This document shows positions 5,069-5,281 of a DNA stretch of 5,281 bases, piece after piece; positions within the stretch are counted from its first letter, which is position 1, and each line of letters opens with the position of its first letter. The position numbers and the translations under genes were made by a program. The notes under the pieces are model-generated. The model made no database searches. It worked only from the letters and a program-made list of their open reading frames with translations, and was not told where the DNA came from. Origin of the DNA: DASYSA01 sp036003885 (GTDB taxonomy: Bacteria > Acidobacteriota > Blastocatellia > UBA7656); NCBI GenBank assembly GCA_036003885.1, contig DASYSA010000481.1:1-5281 (forward strand). The letters run 5' to 3'.

Positions 5069-5281
5069 CTACTGCTGGGAAGGAGGCGCGCCCTCGGGTG
5101 TTGATCCTCCCGAGCTGGCGGGCGACGGGAGTTCCAGTTGAGTGGATGGCTTCGGACTAACCGTGAACTCCTCCGGAATATCGACCTTGCTGCTGGCCGT
5201 GATGTCGTCGACGCGCTTCTGAAGCTTGTCGCGCTTTACCTTCTCGGTAATCTGTTGCTTGGCTTGAGGATCGTCGAGCGA
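5069..5281 (-). CDS. C-terminal end of a peptidyl-prolyl isomerase / SurA-like chaperone (cut by window edge)
   Basis: Seventy codons plus a TAG stop are visible. The segment begins SLDDPQAKQQITEKVKRDKL, continues QKRVDDITASSKVDIPEEF and ends in a Pro/Ser/Gly-rich, apparently disordered tail finishing APPSQQ. The 'DPQ...QI...L....LQKR.D.I...S.V.IPEEF' pattern matches the C-terminal helix and strand that follow the parvulin (PPIC) domain in SurA/PpiD-type periplasmic folding factors, where this region packs on the N-terminal chaperone domain. The catalytic domain itself lies outside the window, so the assignment rests on this tail and on context with another exported protein. It is the upstream member of the minus-strand series, but 268 bp of mostly repeat DNA separate it from mtnP, so co-transcription is uncertain. 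Confidence 0.7.
   Translation of the reverse strand, partial: SLDDPQAKQQITEKVKRDKLQKRVDDITASSKVDIPEEFTVSPKPSTQLELPSPASSGGSTPEGAPPSQQ

Noticed and set aside
4624..5160. Plus-strand frame encoding a repeated ASSVPVASSKG peptide
   Set aside because: The repeat units differ by 1 bp and by 10 bp, so the frame changes between copies. The peptide repeats are a by-product of non-coding DNA repeats, not a repeat protein.

Overview
The window looks like a stretch of ordinary bacterial chromosome, moderately GC-rich, from a Gram-negative-type organism. That reading rests on a SurA/parvulin-like periplasmic chaperone tail, a Sec-exported TPR protein, and a DAP-type lysine/peptidoglycan gene. My impression is an Acidobacteriota-like genome, based on the style of the DapF variant and of the A/T-rich 7-mer hairpin repeats, but this is an inference that I could not check.

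Layout, left to right. A truncated zinc-ribbon gene (minus, 1-111) is divergent from a small two-helix membrane protein gene (plus, 370-762). The membrane protein gene converges on a diaminopimelate epimerase homologue (dapF, minus, 868-1725). An imperfect hairpin made of 7-bp units fills the space between them. dapF is divergent from a membrane-anchored protein with an Ada-like Cys/His zinc motif (plus, 1970-2371). That gene converges on a four-gene minus-strand series read from right to left: the C-terminal end of a peptidyl-prolyl isomerase/SurA-like chaperone (5069-5281), S-methyl-5'-thioadenosine phosphorylase (mtnP, 3928-4800, GTG start), a secreted TPR protein (3514-3909) and a PfkB-family sugar/nucleoside kinase (2467-3399).

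Functional links. mtnP would cleave methylthioadenosine (MTA, a by-product of polyamine synthesis and SAM use) to adenine and methylthioribose-1-phosphate. The co-directional PfkB kinase is a candidate for related ribose or nucleoside salvage, but its substrate cannot be read from sequence. The chaperone and TPR genes belong to envelope biogenesis, so the operon mixes envelope and salvage functions.

Most notable points. (1) The DapF homologue has serine at both positions normally occupied by the two catalytic cysteines, and Gln at a normally conserved active-site His. (2) Three structured repeats sit directly behind stop codons of minus-strand genes. Two are about 31- and 36-bp-arm hairpins built from 7-mers. 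The third is a roughly 250-bp MITE-like element with about 30-bp terminal inverted repeats and three internal direct copies, which exactly fills the gap before mtnP. I see no defence system, phage, CRISPR array, tRNA or rRNA in the window.
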